Shown: positions 6,757-13,891 of the stretch, piece by piece | Layout: each line of letters begins with the position of its first letter | How positions within the stretch are numbered: the first letter of the stretch is position 1 | Assembly (NCBI GenBank): GCA_045537065.1 | Contig: JAZSOT010000002.1 | Location: 1 to 19,930, forward strand | DNA: 19,930 nucleotides | Direction of reading: 5' to 3' | DNA from: RGIG8709 sp045537065 | GTDB taxonomy: Bacteria > Bacillota > Clostridia > Monoglobales > Monoglobaceae | Notes under the pieces: model-generated | What the model was told of the DNA's origin: nothing | The model's input: the letters and a program-made list of their open reading frames with translations, nothing else | The model's database searches: none | Made by a program: the position numbers and the translations under genes

Positions 6757-7800
6757 TTATTGAATGGTTTTATAAACTCCCTCTTCAGATGCCTCATACG
6801 CCTTTTCAACAACTGTCTGAACATATATTCCATCCTCAGCTGAAACTTCAGGTTCTGTACCATCTATAATACACTGAGCAAAAGATGAAATTTCTTTTTC
6901 ATACATATTACCGGTAACAACCTCAACATTTTTAGATGTGTCACCTTCACGATCCTGCTGAGCATTATATCCTGCAGAATCGTCAGAGATTGTAAGTTCG
7001 ATTTCTCCACTTTCAACCTGACTGATAGTGCCCTGAGCAAGAATACTTCCCTTTGTTCCATAGAACTCAAGACGACATTTTGCTGCATCATCAGGAATAT
7101 TAAAGTTTGCATCAACAAAAGCTGTAGCACCATTTGACATTTTCATAATTAACGCTGCTGAATCATCTGCAGAATAATTAAATGTCTGATTTTGTGCAAA
7201 ACAAGCAACTGTTTTTGCCTTTGTTCCGCTTATGTATTGCAGAAGATCAATACAGTGAATACCCATATCCATAAGTGCTCCACCACCTGATCTCTTCTTG
7301 TCCTGTCTCCAATTATCAGGAATTTCAGGATACCAGCAAGTAAGCTGCCCTCTCATCGAGACAATATCACCAATTTTTCCTTCAGAAATTATTTCTTTCA
7401 TTTTCTGGTGATATGCACTAAAACGCATCATAAGACCAACGCCAAACTTAACGCCCTGCTCTTTGCAAAACTCAGCAATTTCAGTTGACTCCTTTACAGA
7501 AAGAGCTATTGGCTTTTCCAAAAGGATATGTTTTTTTGCCTTAGCAGCCATCATAGCCTGCTCCTTATGACAAAAAACAGGAGTTGCAATATAAACTGCA
7601 TCTATTTCATCCAGTGCCAAAACTTCTTCCACAGTGTCAAAGGCATATTTTGCACCAAATTCTTCCTTAACCTTTTTTGCTGCGTCAAAATTGGTATCCA
7701 TAACAGCAACAAGTTCACTGTTTTCTGAAAGCATCATACCAGGTATTGTTCTTCTGTATGCAATACCGCCACAACCAATTACGCCCCATTTTATTTTCAT
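6757..7800 (-). CDS. Gfo/Idh/MocA family NAD(P)-dependent oxidoreductase
   Basis: Two-domain sugar or cyclitol dehydrogenase of the glucose-fructose oxidoreductase/inositol dehydrogenase family, 347 residues. The N-terminal Rossmann fold begins with WGVIGCGGIA (5-14); the conserved EKP motif (95-97, LLEKPIAL) carries the usual catalytic lysine K96; the C-terminal domain has GGGALMDMGIHCIDLL with catalytic-type His182. It would oxidise a ring hydroxyl to a ketone, or the reverse. The start is the ATG at 7800: it lies 1 nt after the aminotransferase stop and has AGAGGTG just upstream. The open frame extends 78 codons further into the aminotransferase gene, but that part has no dehydrogenase similarity. 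Coupling with a DegT aminotransferase is a common pair for exchanging a sugar hydroxyl and amine. Confidence 0.9.
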   Translation of the reverse strand: MKIKWGVIGCGGIAYRRTIPGMMLSENSELVAVMDTNFDAAKKVKEEFGAKYAFDTVEEVLALDEIDAVYIATPVFCHKEQAMMAAKAKKHILLEKPIALSVKESTEIAEFCKEQGVKFGVGLMMRFSAYHQKMKEIISEGKIGDIVSMRGQLTCWYPEIPDNWRQDKKRSGGGALMDMGIHCIDLLQYISGTKAKTVACFAQNQTFNYSADDSAALIMKMSNGATAFVDANFNIPDDAAKCRLEFYGTKGSILAQGTISQVESGEIELTISDDSAGYNAQQDREGDTSKNVEVVTGNMYEKEISSFAQCIIDGTEPEVSAEDGIYVQTVVEKAYEASEEGVYKTIQ

Positions 7801-7801
7801 A

Positions 7802-9019
7802 TTACACACCTCTTTGCATTTCATATACAGCTTCCAATACAGCATCAGCCATATATTCAAGCTGTTCATCAGAAAGGCCATAAAGAGGAAGATGTGTAAA
7901 TCTCTTATAAAATACTTCTTCACAAACAGGACATTCTTTTGCAATTTCATCTGAATTATATCCCATATCCTGAACAATCTTAAATCTATAAAGAGGTCCG
8001 AAATGGGCAATCTGTGTAACACCCTTTTCTTCAAGTTTTTTCTTTAGAACCTGAATATCGCCACCAGCTTTTGCAGGGTCAATCTGTAATAAATACAAAT
8101 GGAATGTAGGCTTAATTTCATCATTACCTAAATCTTGAGGAATAATAGCATCATTAGCCTTAAATCTGTTTGTTAAATATTCAGCCGCACGTCTTCTTAT
8201 ACCAATAATTTCTTCATTACGGGCAACCTGCAAGGCAAGACCTAATCCCTGAATTTCTGTTGTAGAAGCATTACCGGGGACAAATGGTTCATACTTACCC
8301 TGAATAGGTGTTATATTATAAAGCCAATCTTTAATAGGACAACTAAAATCAAGTCCCAAGAAACGAGCACGTTTCATTTCGGGTCCGAAGTTTGGAATAT
8401 TTGTTGTAGCTATACCACCTTCACCAAATGAAGTGATGTTTTTAACTTCATGCATTGAAAATGCAGCGAAATCACCGATTGTACCAATCTTTTTACCTTT
8501 ATACATAGCACCAAAAGCATGTGCAGCATCTTCAAGAACAAGAATATCATGCTCTTTTGCAAGTTTCATAATAGGATCCATATCTACAGGATAACCACCG
8601 ATATGTACAGGTACAATCATTTTTGTCTTATCTGTAATTTTTCTTGCAACATCAGCAGGATCCATATTTATTGTTTTAGGATCAACATCAGCAAATACAA
8701 GCTTTGCCCCTACTGCAAGAGGATATGCCATAGTTGCAACAAAAGTAATTGCAGGAACAATAACCTCGTCGCCCGGCTTTAAATTAGCATATTTATATGC
8801 TATTTCAAAACCTGCAGTTGCATTTGTAACAAATGTTGATGTTGTTGTGCCAAGATACTCATTACAAGCATTTTCAGCTTCCTCAACTTTACTTGCAAGT
8901 GAAAGCTTTCCTGGAGGAGTTGAAATTGCATCAAGCTTTTCAACCTGTGCCTTTATAGCTTTAATTGCTTCTTCATATTCAGGACCTTCACCTTGCATTA
9001 AAAACTTAATGATCTCCAT
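7802..9019 (-). CDS. DegT/DnrJ/EryC1/StrS family sugar aminotransferase (frame broken at its 5' end)
   Basis: PLP-dependent aminotransferase of the DegT/DnrJ/EryC1/StrS family, acting on keto sugars or keto cyclitols with an amino acid donor. In the 405 codons from the ATG at 9019: TNATAGFEIAYKYANL (65-80), PAITFVATMAYPLAVGA, LEDAAHAFGA with the pyridine-nitrogen aspartate D164, and SMHEVKNITSFGEGG with the PLP lysine K193. The ATG at 9019 has no ribosome binding site. The same frame upstream still reads protein-like sequence (ATRVPWAAVGENYNVNDL) back to 9079, where it meets a stop, while a well-placed ATG at 9108 lies in another frame. One base appears to be missing, so the full protein would be about 435 residues. 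It is the first gene of the sugar cluster, divergent from the AraC regulator. Confidence 0.88.
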   Translation of the reverse strand: MEIIKFLMQGEGPEYEEAIKAIKAQVEKLDAISTPPGKLSLASKVEEAENACNEYLGTTTSTFVTNATAGFEIAYKYANLKPGDEVIVPAITFVATMAYPLAVGAKLVFADVDPKTINMDPADVARKITDKTKMIVPVHIGGYPVDMDPIMKLAKEHDILVLEDAAHAFGAMYKGKKIGTIGDFAAFSMHEVKNITSFGEGGIATTNIPNFGPEMKRARFLGLDFSCPIKDWLYNITPIQGKYEPFVPGNASTTEIQGLGLALQVARNEEIIGIRRRAAEYLTNRFKANDAIIPQDLGNDEIKPTFHLYLLQIDPAKAGGDIQVLKKKLEEKGVTQIAHFGPLYRFKIVQDMGYNSDEIAKECPVCEEVFYKRFTHLPLYGLSDEQLEYMADAVLEAVYEMQRGV

Positions 9020-9045
9020 GAGGTCGTTTACATTGTAGTTTTCAC

Positions 9046-9108
9046 CTACTGCCGCCCACGGTACCCTTGTAGCCCTGTGTTATAGCGAAAATCTGTCGCT
9101 TTTGACAT
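9046..9108 (-). pseudogene. Detached N-terminal piece of the aminotransferase gene
   Basis: The ATG at 9108 has a strong ribosome binding site (GGGGAG, 9115-9120, 6-nt spacing) but reads only 20 codons (MSKATDFRYNTGLQGYRGRQ) before a TAG at 9046-9048. Shifting back by one base after NTG joins it smoothly to ATRVPWAAVGENYNV of the aminotransferase frame. The shift must lie between 9049 and 9079, because the aminotransferase frame has a TAA at 9080-9082. A sequencing or assembly deletion, a true mutation and recoding are all possible; no classic slippery heptamer is seen. Confidence 0.75.
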
Positions 9109-9176
9109 AATAATCTCCCCTTTATTTTTTCTTTCTTAATAATTTTAAAATTTTTAAATAATGACCAAAAAAATAC

Positions 9177-9237
9177 TATTTCCATACTTTTCATGTATTC
9201 CGCAGTATTCGGTTTTTAAATTTGTAAGTATGAAATA
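9177..9237. promoter_or_regulatory. Candidate operator in the divergent araC/aminotransferase intergenic region
   Basis: The 278-nt gap between the two divergent starts holds TATTTCCATACTT (9177-9189) and its near-perfect inverted copy AAGTATGAAATA (9226-9237). Between them is a direct repeat GTATTC (9195-9200 and 9205-9210) spaced by exactly 10 bp. AraC-family proteins bind repeated half-sites on one face of the helix, so this is a plausible binding site for the adjacent regulator. I see no confident promoter for the aminotransferase side. Confidence 0.45.
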
Positions 9238-9286
9238 ATAATCCGAAAAAAATCTTATTTTTTACATCAAATTTTTCTCTATTTTC

Positions 9287-9315
9287 TTGATTATTATTTA
9301 ATTTTATTGTATAAT
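9287..9315 (+). promoter_or_regulatory. Promoter of the AraC-family gene
   Basis: TTGATT (9287-9292), 17-bp spacer, TATAAT (9310-9315). It lies about 70 nt upstream of the GTG start at 9387 and is the only good plus-strand promoter in the gap. Confidence 0.7.
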
Positions 9316-9386
9316 AAAATTAATATCTTGTCTTTATCAATTTTTCCTTGTTTTTTATCATTTTGTTCATAGGGAGGTTTCATATA

Positions 9387-10259
9387 GTGTACGAACTACA
9401 ACCCATAAAACAAGAAATCAGCATACAAGGTTTTAACAGTATATATTATTTTGAACTAAGCAAAAACTTTTCTCACAATCCTGAACGACACGACTTTTGG
9501 GAAATGGTTTATGTTGATAGCGGATGCGTTAATGCTATTGCCGGAGGAGTCGGTTGCATTCTTGAACAGGGACAGGCTATTTTTCATGAGCCAATGGAGA
9601 TACACGCCCATGTTTCAAATAAAAAGGTTGCAAGCAATGTTCTTGTTGTTACTTTCACCACCAACAGTAACGCAATGAAACACCTGAAAAATAAAACAAT
9701 TACTCTTGATAAAACCGGCAGAGTTCTTCTCTCTCTTTTTCTTGACGAAGCTAAAAACGCCCTCGGTGAAATTCCTGGAAACTACGAAAGTACAGAAAAT
9801 CTTAATTTTCTTCATACAGTTTTCGGCTCTTCTCAGCTTTTGCAGTGTTATTTCACAGAGTTTCTCTTAAGACTTATAAGAGATATAAGTTCATTAAGTG
9901 AAGATATTCACTCTTGTAAAAGTTTTCGTGATATTGCAGCCACATCTTTAAGCGAACTTATATGCGAATACCTGAAAAACAATATTTATTCTGCTATTAC
10001 TCTAAAAGATATTTGCGAACATTTTCTTCTCGGAAAAACCAGACTCTGTAAAATATTCAGGGAGAGTATGGAACAAAGCCCAATGGAATACTATAAAGAA
10101 CTTAAGATAAAAGAAGCAAAAAAGCTTATAAGAGAAAGAAACCATTCATTTAGTGAGGTTTCTGACCTCCTTGGATATTCTTCAATACATAATTTTTCCC
10201 GTGCATTCAAAAAAAGCGTTGGTCTCTCACCATCAGCTTACGAAAAAAGTATTCTTTAA
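9387..10259 (+). CDS. AraC-family transcriptional regulator
   Basis: Sugar-responsive-type AraC/XylS regulator, 290 residues. The N-terminal half is a cupin-like sensor domain (RHDFWEMVYVDSG, 34-46; EQGQAIFHEPMEIHAHV, 60-76). The C-terminal domain has the two helix-turn-helices of the family: ITLKDICEHFLLGKTRLCKIF (about 204-224) and FSEVSDLLGYSSIHNFSRAF (about 255-274), ending in KKSVGLSPSAYEK. The start is taken as GTG at 9387, which has GGAGG (9373-9377) 9 nt upstream; the frame is open further back but without a binding site. It is the only plus-strand gene and is divergent from the sugar cluster, so it most likely controls that cluster and itself. Its inducer is unknown. Confidence 0.9.
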   Translation: MYELQPIKQEISIQGFNSIYYFELSKNFSHNPERHDFWEMVYVDSGCVNAIAGGVGCILEQGQAIFHEPMEIHAHVSNKKVASNVLVVTFTTNSNAMKHLKNKTITLDKTGRVLLSLFLDEAKNALGEIPGNYESTENLNFLHTVFGSSQLLQCYFTEFLLRLIRDISSLSEDIHSCKSFRDIAATSLSELICEYLKNNIYSAITLKDICEHFLLGKTRLCKIFRESMEQSPMEYYKELKIKEAKKLIRERNHSFSEVSDLLGYSSIHNFSRAFKKSVGLSPSAYEKSIL

Positions 10260-10278
10260 TTTATATAAAATAATATGA

Positions 10279-10311
10279 AAAATCGCAATTCCTGAATAGG
10301 ATTGCGATTTT
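10279..10311. terminator. Bidirectional intrinsic terminator
   Basis: AAAATCGCAAT (10279-10289) pairs perfectly with 10301-10311, and CCT/AGG extends the stem past a bulged T to a 4-nt loop. T-rich sequence follows on both strands. It sits between the convergent araC-type gene and rnfB and can serve both. Confidence 0.85.
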
Positions 10312-10315
10312 AATT

Positions 10316-11110
10316 TTAGTCTTCAAAAGAATATATAATTTTTTGCGGACACTTTTCGACGCATACACCACAACCGGAACATTTTGAAGAATCAATAAAA
10401 GCAAGATTATCTTTCATTTCAATAGCTTCGGACGGACAGTTCTTAGCACAAATCCCACAACCGATACACCCTACAGAGCAAACCTGTCTTGTCTGTTTTC
10501 CCTTATCGAGTGATGAACACATAACCTGAAATTTTGTATCTTTTGGTAAAATTTTAATAATATTTTTAGGACATTCCAGTGCACACACTCCGCAGCCCAC
10601 ACACTTTTCTCTGTCAACAGTTGCAACTCCTGAAATAATCGAAATTGCATTAAATTTACATCTTTTTACACAACTGCCAAGTCCGAGACATCCATGCTTG
10701 CAACCTTTACTTCCACCTGCAAGTTTCATAGCAGAATGACAATCAGCATTACCCTCATATATATACTTTTCGGTTGCAACATCAAAATTACCACTACATA
10801 AAACATAAGCACATTTTGGCTCTGCCTTACTTGAATCAGCACCTGTAATTTCAGCTATCTTATCAAGGATTTCCTGATTACAAGACGGACAACAGTTTAT
10901 TGTTGCACCGGTGGTGACAATAGCTTCTGCATAGGATACACAACCTGCATATCCGCATCCGCCACAATTTGCACCAGGTAAAAGTTCTGATATTTTCGGT
11001 ATTCTTTCGTCTTTTTTCACTTCAAAAATCTTTGATGCAAATGCAAGGAGCCCGCCGAACAAAACGCCCATACCACCTATGGCAAGGACTGGAAATAATA
11101 AATCAAACAT
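10316..11110 (-). CDS. rnfB: Rnf complex subunit RnfB (iron-sulfur protein)
   Basis: Electron-entry subunit of the ferredoxin:NAD+ oxidoreductase Rnf, membrane-anchored by its N-terminal helix (residues 3-25). Next comes the RnfB [4Fe-4S] motif LLPGANCGGCGYAGC (C49, C52, C57, with C73/C74). Four ferredoxin-like cysteine clusters follow: C137-C141-C147-C151, then CVGCGVCALEC (170-180), CIGCGICAKNC (215-225) and CSGCGVCVEKC (244-254). The cysteine-rich tail, longer than in proteobacterial RnfB, is typical of anaerobic Firmicutes. Length is 264 residues. The ATG at 11110 has GGGAGGG upstream. It is the last gene of the operon, 14 nt after rnfA, and is followed by the bidirectional terminator. 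Confidence 0.95.
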   Translation of the reverse strand: MFDLLFPVLAIGGMGVLFGGLLAFASKIFEVKKDERIPKISELLPGANCGGCGYAGCVSYAEAIVTTGATINCCPSCNQEILDKIAEITGADSSKAEPKCAYVLCSGNFDVATEKYIYEGNADCHSAMKLAGGSKGCKHGCLGLGSCVKRCKFNAISIISGVATVDREKCVGCGVCALECPKNIIKILPKDTKFQVMCSSLDKGKQTRQVCSVGCIGCGICAKNCPSEAIEMKDNLAFIDSSKCSGCGVCVEKCPQKIIYSFED

Positions 11111-11124
11111 ATTCTAATCCCTCC

Positions 11125-11718
11125 CTAAAAACTCATTCCGGAAAATCCCATAAATGCTATAGATAACAAACTTGCTGTTATAAGAGTTATAGGCATTCCT
11201 TTAAGAAAAGATGGTATATCTGAATTTTCAAGTCTTTCTCTGACACCTGCAAAAATAACAATTGCCAAAGTAAAACCAACACCTGCAAAAGTTCCATAAA
11301 ATATAGATTTTAAAAAACCCGCAGCATCCAGTGAAAATTTTGTTATATTAACAATTGCTACGCCAAGAACAGCACAGTTTGTTGTTATAAGTGGTAAATA
11401 AATACCTAGAGACTTATAAAGTGCAGGAATTGACTTCTGTAAAAACATTTCAACAAACTGAACGAGCACAGCTATAACAAGAATAAAAGCAATAGTCTGC
11501 ATATACTCTATATTCAATGCAACCAAAATATATTTTTGAACAACCCAGGTTATTGCAGAAGCACATGCCATAACAAAAACAACCGCGAAACCCATACCAA
11601 TAGCTGTATCAGTTTTTTTGGAAACACCGAGGAACGGACAAATACCGAGGAACTGAACAAGCACAAAGTTTTCTATAAAAACAGCACTAAGACAGATTAG
11701 AAGAATATCTTTAATCAT
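11125..11718 (-). CDS. rnfA: Rnf complex subunit RnfA (membrane)
   Basis: Integral membrane subunit of Rnf, 197 residues, with about six transmembrane helices. The family-typical start DILLICLSAVFIENFVLVQFLGICPFLGVSKK is present, including the conserved cysteine in GICPFLG, as is the second copy of that pattern in PLITTNCAVLGVA. RnfA and RnfE are homologous and sit antiparallel in the membrane, with a cluster bound between them by such cysteines in solved Rnf structures. Its ATG at 11718 overlaps the rnfE stop by 8 nt (ATGATTAA), suggesting translational coupling. The ribosome binding site is GGAGAGG inside rnfE. Confidence 0.95.
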   Translation of the reverse strand: MIKDILLICLSAVFIENFVLVQFLGICPFLGVSKKTDTAIGMGFAVVFVMACASAITWVVQKYILVALNIEYMQTIAFILVIAVLVQFVEMFLQKSIPALYKSLGIYLPLITTNCAVLGVAIVNITKFSLDAAGFLKSIFYGTFAGVGFTLAIVIFAGVRERLENSDIPSFLKGMPITLITASLLSIAFMGFSGMSF

Positions 11719-12316
11719 TTAAGTTCCCCCTCTCCATTTTGTCTTTAATAATATTTATGGTCATAAGGATAAGTCCAAGAGTCAGGAAAGCTCCCGGAGG
11801 TAAAATCATAATTGAAATAGGCTGAAAACCGCTTCCAAAAAGAGATATGCCAAACAAAGAACCTGCTCCCAATAATTCTCTGACAGAACCAATTATAGTT
11901 AATGCGCCGGTAAACCCAAGCCCCATAGCAAGTCCATCTACCACTGACTTTAAAATATTATTCTTTGATGCAAAAGCCTCGGCTCTTCCTAAAATAATAC
12001 AGTTAACAACTATCAAAGGAATATAAATTCCAAGAGCATTCGAAATAGAAAGGGCATAAGCCTTGAGAAGCATTTCAACAATAGTTACAAAACTTGCTAT
12101 TATAACAACATATGCAGCTATTCTTACCTTATCTGGAATAAACTTTCTGAGAAGCGAAATAAACATATTGGAAAATATGAGAACTATCATAGTTGAAGCT
12201 CCCATTCCAAGTCCATTGAGGGCACTTGTTGTAACAGCAAGAGTTGGGCACATACCAAGCATAAGAACAAAAGTTGGGTTTTCTTTTAAAATACCATTTA
12301 AAAATGTTTTTTTCAT
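11711..12316 (-). CDS. rnfE: Rnf complex subunit RnfE (membrane)
   Basis: Integral membrane subunit of Rnf, 201 residues, about six transmembrane helices. Typical segments are GILKENPTFVLMLGMCPTLAVTTS with a conserved cysteine, PLIVVNCIILGRAEAFASKN, and SVVDGLAMGLGFTGALTIIGSVRELLG. It pairs with RnfA in the membrane core. The ATG at 12316 is 1 nt after the rnfG stop, with AGGAAGGG as ribosome binding site. Its end overlaps rnfA by 8 nt. Confidence 0.95.
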   Translation of the reverse strand: MKKTFLNGILKENPTFVLMLGMCPTLAVTTSALNGLGMGASTMIVLIFSNMFISLLRKFIPDKVRIAAYVVIIASFVTIVEMLLKAYALSISNALGIYIPLIVVNCIILGRAEAFASKNNILKSVVDGLAMGLGFTGALTIIGSVRELLGAGSLFGISLFGSGFQPISIMILPPGAFLTLGLILMTINIIKDKMERGNLND

Positions 12317-12317
12317 T

Positions 12318-12917
12318 TTATTTACCCTTCCTTTCTTCTTTTACACTTTTTGCAAAATCAAGTGACAAATTAACCGCATTAGTAACAGCCTTTGATGTAA
12401 CTGTTGCACCTGATATAGCAGCTATATCCTCGCCTTTATTTGTAGGTGAAATATTTTTCTTTACATTAAGAGGTATATCTCTCCCAATATACTGGTCAAT
12501 AAACTCTGGATTTGAAGCTTTTAATCCAAGACCTGCAGTTTCACTTGATTCAGTTATTTTAACTCTGTTAATAGACATATCACTTGTAATTCCAACCATT
12601 ACTCTAATATCCCCGCCATATCCACGAGTAGAAACTGCGGAAACAACATAGCCAATAACTTCTCCATCTGAACTGAGTCCTCTGTAAATATCTTCAATAT
12701 ATGTACCATTTTCTTCTGAATCAATATGTTTCACATCAACCTTTTCAAATTCTGCTGCCATTTCCAAAACTTCCTTTTGAGTCTGCTGAATTGTGACAAT
12801 TTTATTCTTCTCTATAACAGGAGATGTAACCTTATTAACAAATGCGAGACAAAGAGCTGCAATGCTAGTTATAACAAAAAGTTTAACAACTACTATTAAA
12901 ATATCTTTTTTATTCAT
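12318..12917 (-). CDS. rnfG: Rnf complex subunit RnfG (covalent FMN protein)
   Basis: Flavin subunit of Rnf, 199 residues, with one N-terminal membrane helix (about 5-28) and an extracytoplasmic FMN-binding domain. The flavinylation motif is ISGATVTS (169-175), where T172 would carry FMN through a phosphoester bond; ETAGLG (126-131) is also conserved. FMN attachment to such proteins normally needs the transferase ApbE, which is not in this window. I choose the ATG at 12917 (MNKKDILIVV); the frame stays open 17 codons earlier into rnfD but that part does not resemble RnfG. The start overlaps the rnfD stop by 8 nt (ATGAATAA), like the rnfE/rnfA junction. Confidence 0.95.
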   Translation of the reverse strand: MNKKDILIVVVKLFVITSIAALCLAFVNKVTSPVIEKNKIVTIQQTQKEVLEMAAEFEKVDVKHIDSEENGTYIEDIYRGLSSDGEVIGYVVSAVSTRGYGGDIRVMVGITSDMSINRVKITESSETAGLGLKASNPEFIDQYIGRDIPLNVKKNISPTNKGEDIAAISGATVTSKAVTNAVNLSLDFAKSVKEERKGK

Positions 12918-13878
12918 TTGCCGCAGCCCCCCTTTCTCCAAAGGTCTTGGGAACAGTATATTTATCAATTAACGGAGTAAGTAAATTCATAAGAAGAATC
13001 GAATAGCTGACCCCCTCTGGATATCCGCCCCATGTTCTGATAACAAATGTTAAAAATCCGCAACCAACACCAAATATAATTTGTCCTGTTTTAGTGTAAG
13101 GCGTTGTAACGTAATCTGTTGCCATAAAAAATGCACCAAGCATAAGACCGCCGGATAATATCTGGTACAAACCATCTCTGCCAGCAAGATATGACATAAC
13201 AAAAACCGTTAATATATAGAAAAATGGAATTTTCAAATCAATAACTTTTTTATAAAGCAAATATCCGGCACCAATTAAAATTGCAAGAGCAGAAATTTCT
13301 CCAATACATCCGCTTACATTACCCAAAAACAAATCAAGATATGTAGGCAGAACATCTTTCGTTCCCTCCTTAACAATAGCAAGAGGAGTTGCTGAACTTA
13401 TAACATCTGCATTATTAAACAAGAATATTTTATCAAAGGGTTTAATCCATGTTGTCATAGGTTTCGCCCACGAAGTAAGCAAAAAAGCACGGCCAGCAAG
13501 TGCAGGATTCATAAAATTATTTCCCAGTCCGCCAAAGAATTGCTTAACAATAATAATCGCAAAAAAGCATCCAATAATTGCAATCCAGAAAGGAATAGTA
13601 ACAGGAAGATTAAGTGCAATTAAAAGACCGGTAACCGCTGCACTACAATCGCTTATGGTTATAGGCTTTTTAAGAAGTTTCTGCCAACCCCATTCAAAAA
13701 AAACCGATGCAATAATACAAATAAGTGCCACAAAAAATGCACGGTATCCCATAACAATAACGCCGGCAATAAGAGCAGGCATAAGGGCGATTAAAACATC
13801 AAACATTATATTTTTTGTATTCTCAGAGCTCCTTACGTGGGGAGCGTGAGAAACAACAAGCTTATTAAAATTACTCAC
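12910..13878 (-). CDS. rnfD: Rnf complex subunit RnfD (membrane, covalent FMN)
   Basis: Large membrane subunit of Rnf, 322 residues with about eight to ten transmembrane helices, homologous to NqrB. The covalent FMN site is SSATPLA (161-167, T164). Other family segments are FFGGLGNNFMNPALAGRAFLL (115-134) and GGLMLGAFFMATDYVTTPYT near the C-terminal third. Translation starts with GTG at 13878, supported by AAAGGAGG 7 nt upstream. It lies 13 nt after rnfC and overlaps rnfG by 8 nt. Confidence 0.95.
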   Translation of the reverse strand: MSNFNKLVVSHAPHVRSSENTKNIMFDVLIALMPALIAGVIVMGYRAFFVALICIIASVFFEWGWQKLLKKPITISDCSAAVTGLLIALNLPVTIPFWIAIIGCFFAIIIVKQFFGGLGNNFMNPALAGRAFLLTSWAKPMTTWIKPFDKIFLFNNADVISSATPLAIVKEGTKDVLPTYLDLFLGNVSGCIGEISALAILIGAGYLLYKKVIDLKIPFFYILTVFVMSYLAGRDGLYQILSGGLMLGAFFMATDYVTTPYTKTGQIIFGVGCGFLTFVIRTWGGYPEGVSYSILLMNLLTPLIDKYTVPKTFGERGAAANE

Positions 13879-13891
13879 TTAAAAACCTCCT

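Noticed and set aside
7801..8034. 78-codon N-terminal extension of the Gfo/Idh oxidoreductase frame
   Set aside because: It lies inside the aminotransferase gene in another frame, has no Rossmann similarity, and the ATG at 7800 has its own ribosome binding site.
9046..9079. Programmed -1 ribosomal frameshift in the aminotransferase gene
   Set aside because: The direction fits, but there is no X-XXY-YYZ slippery heptamer and no clear downstream stimulatory structure; a base deletion or assembly error is simpler.
12918..12968. 17-codon N-terminal extension of RnfG
   Set aside because: It overlaps rnfD coding sequence and precedes the normal RnfG start and membrane helix; ATG 12917 is the better start.
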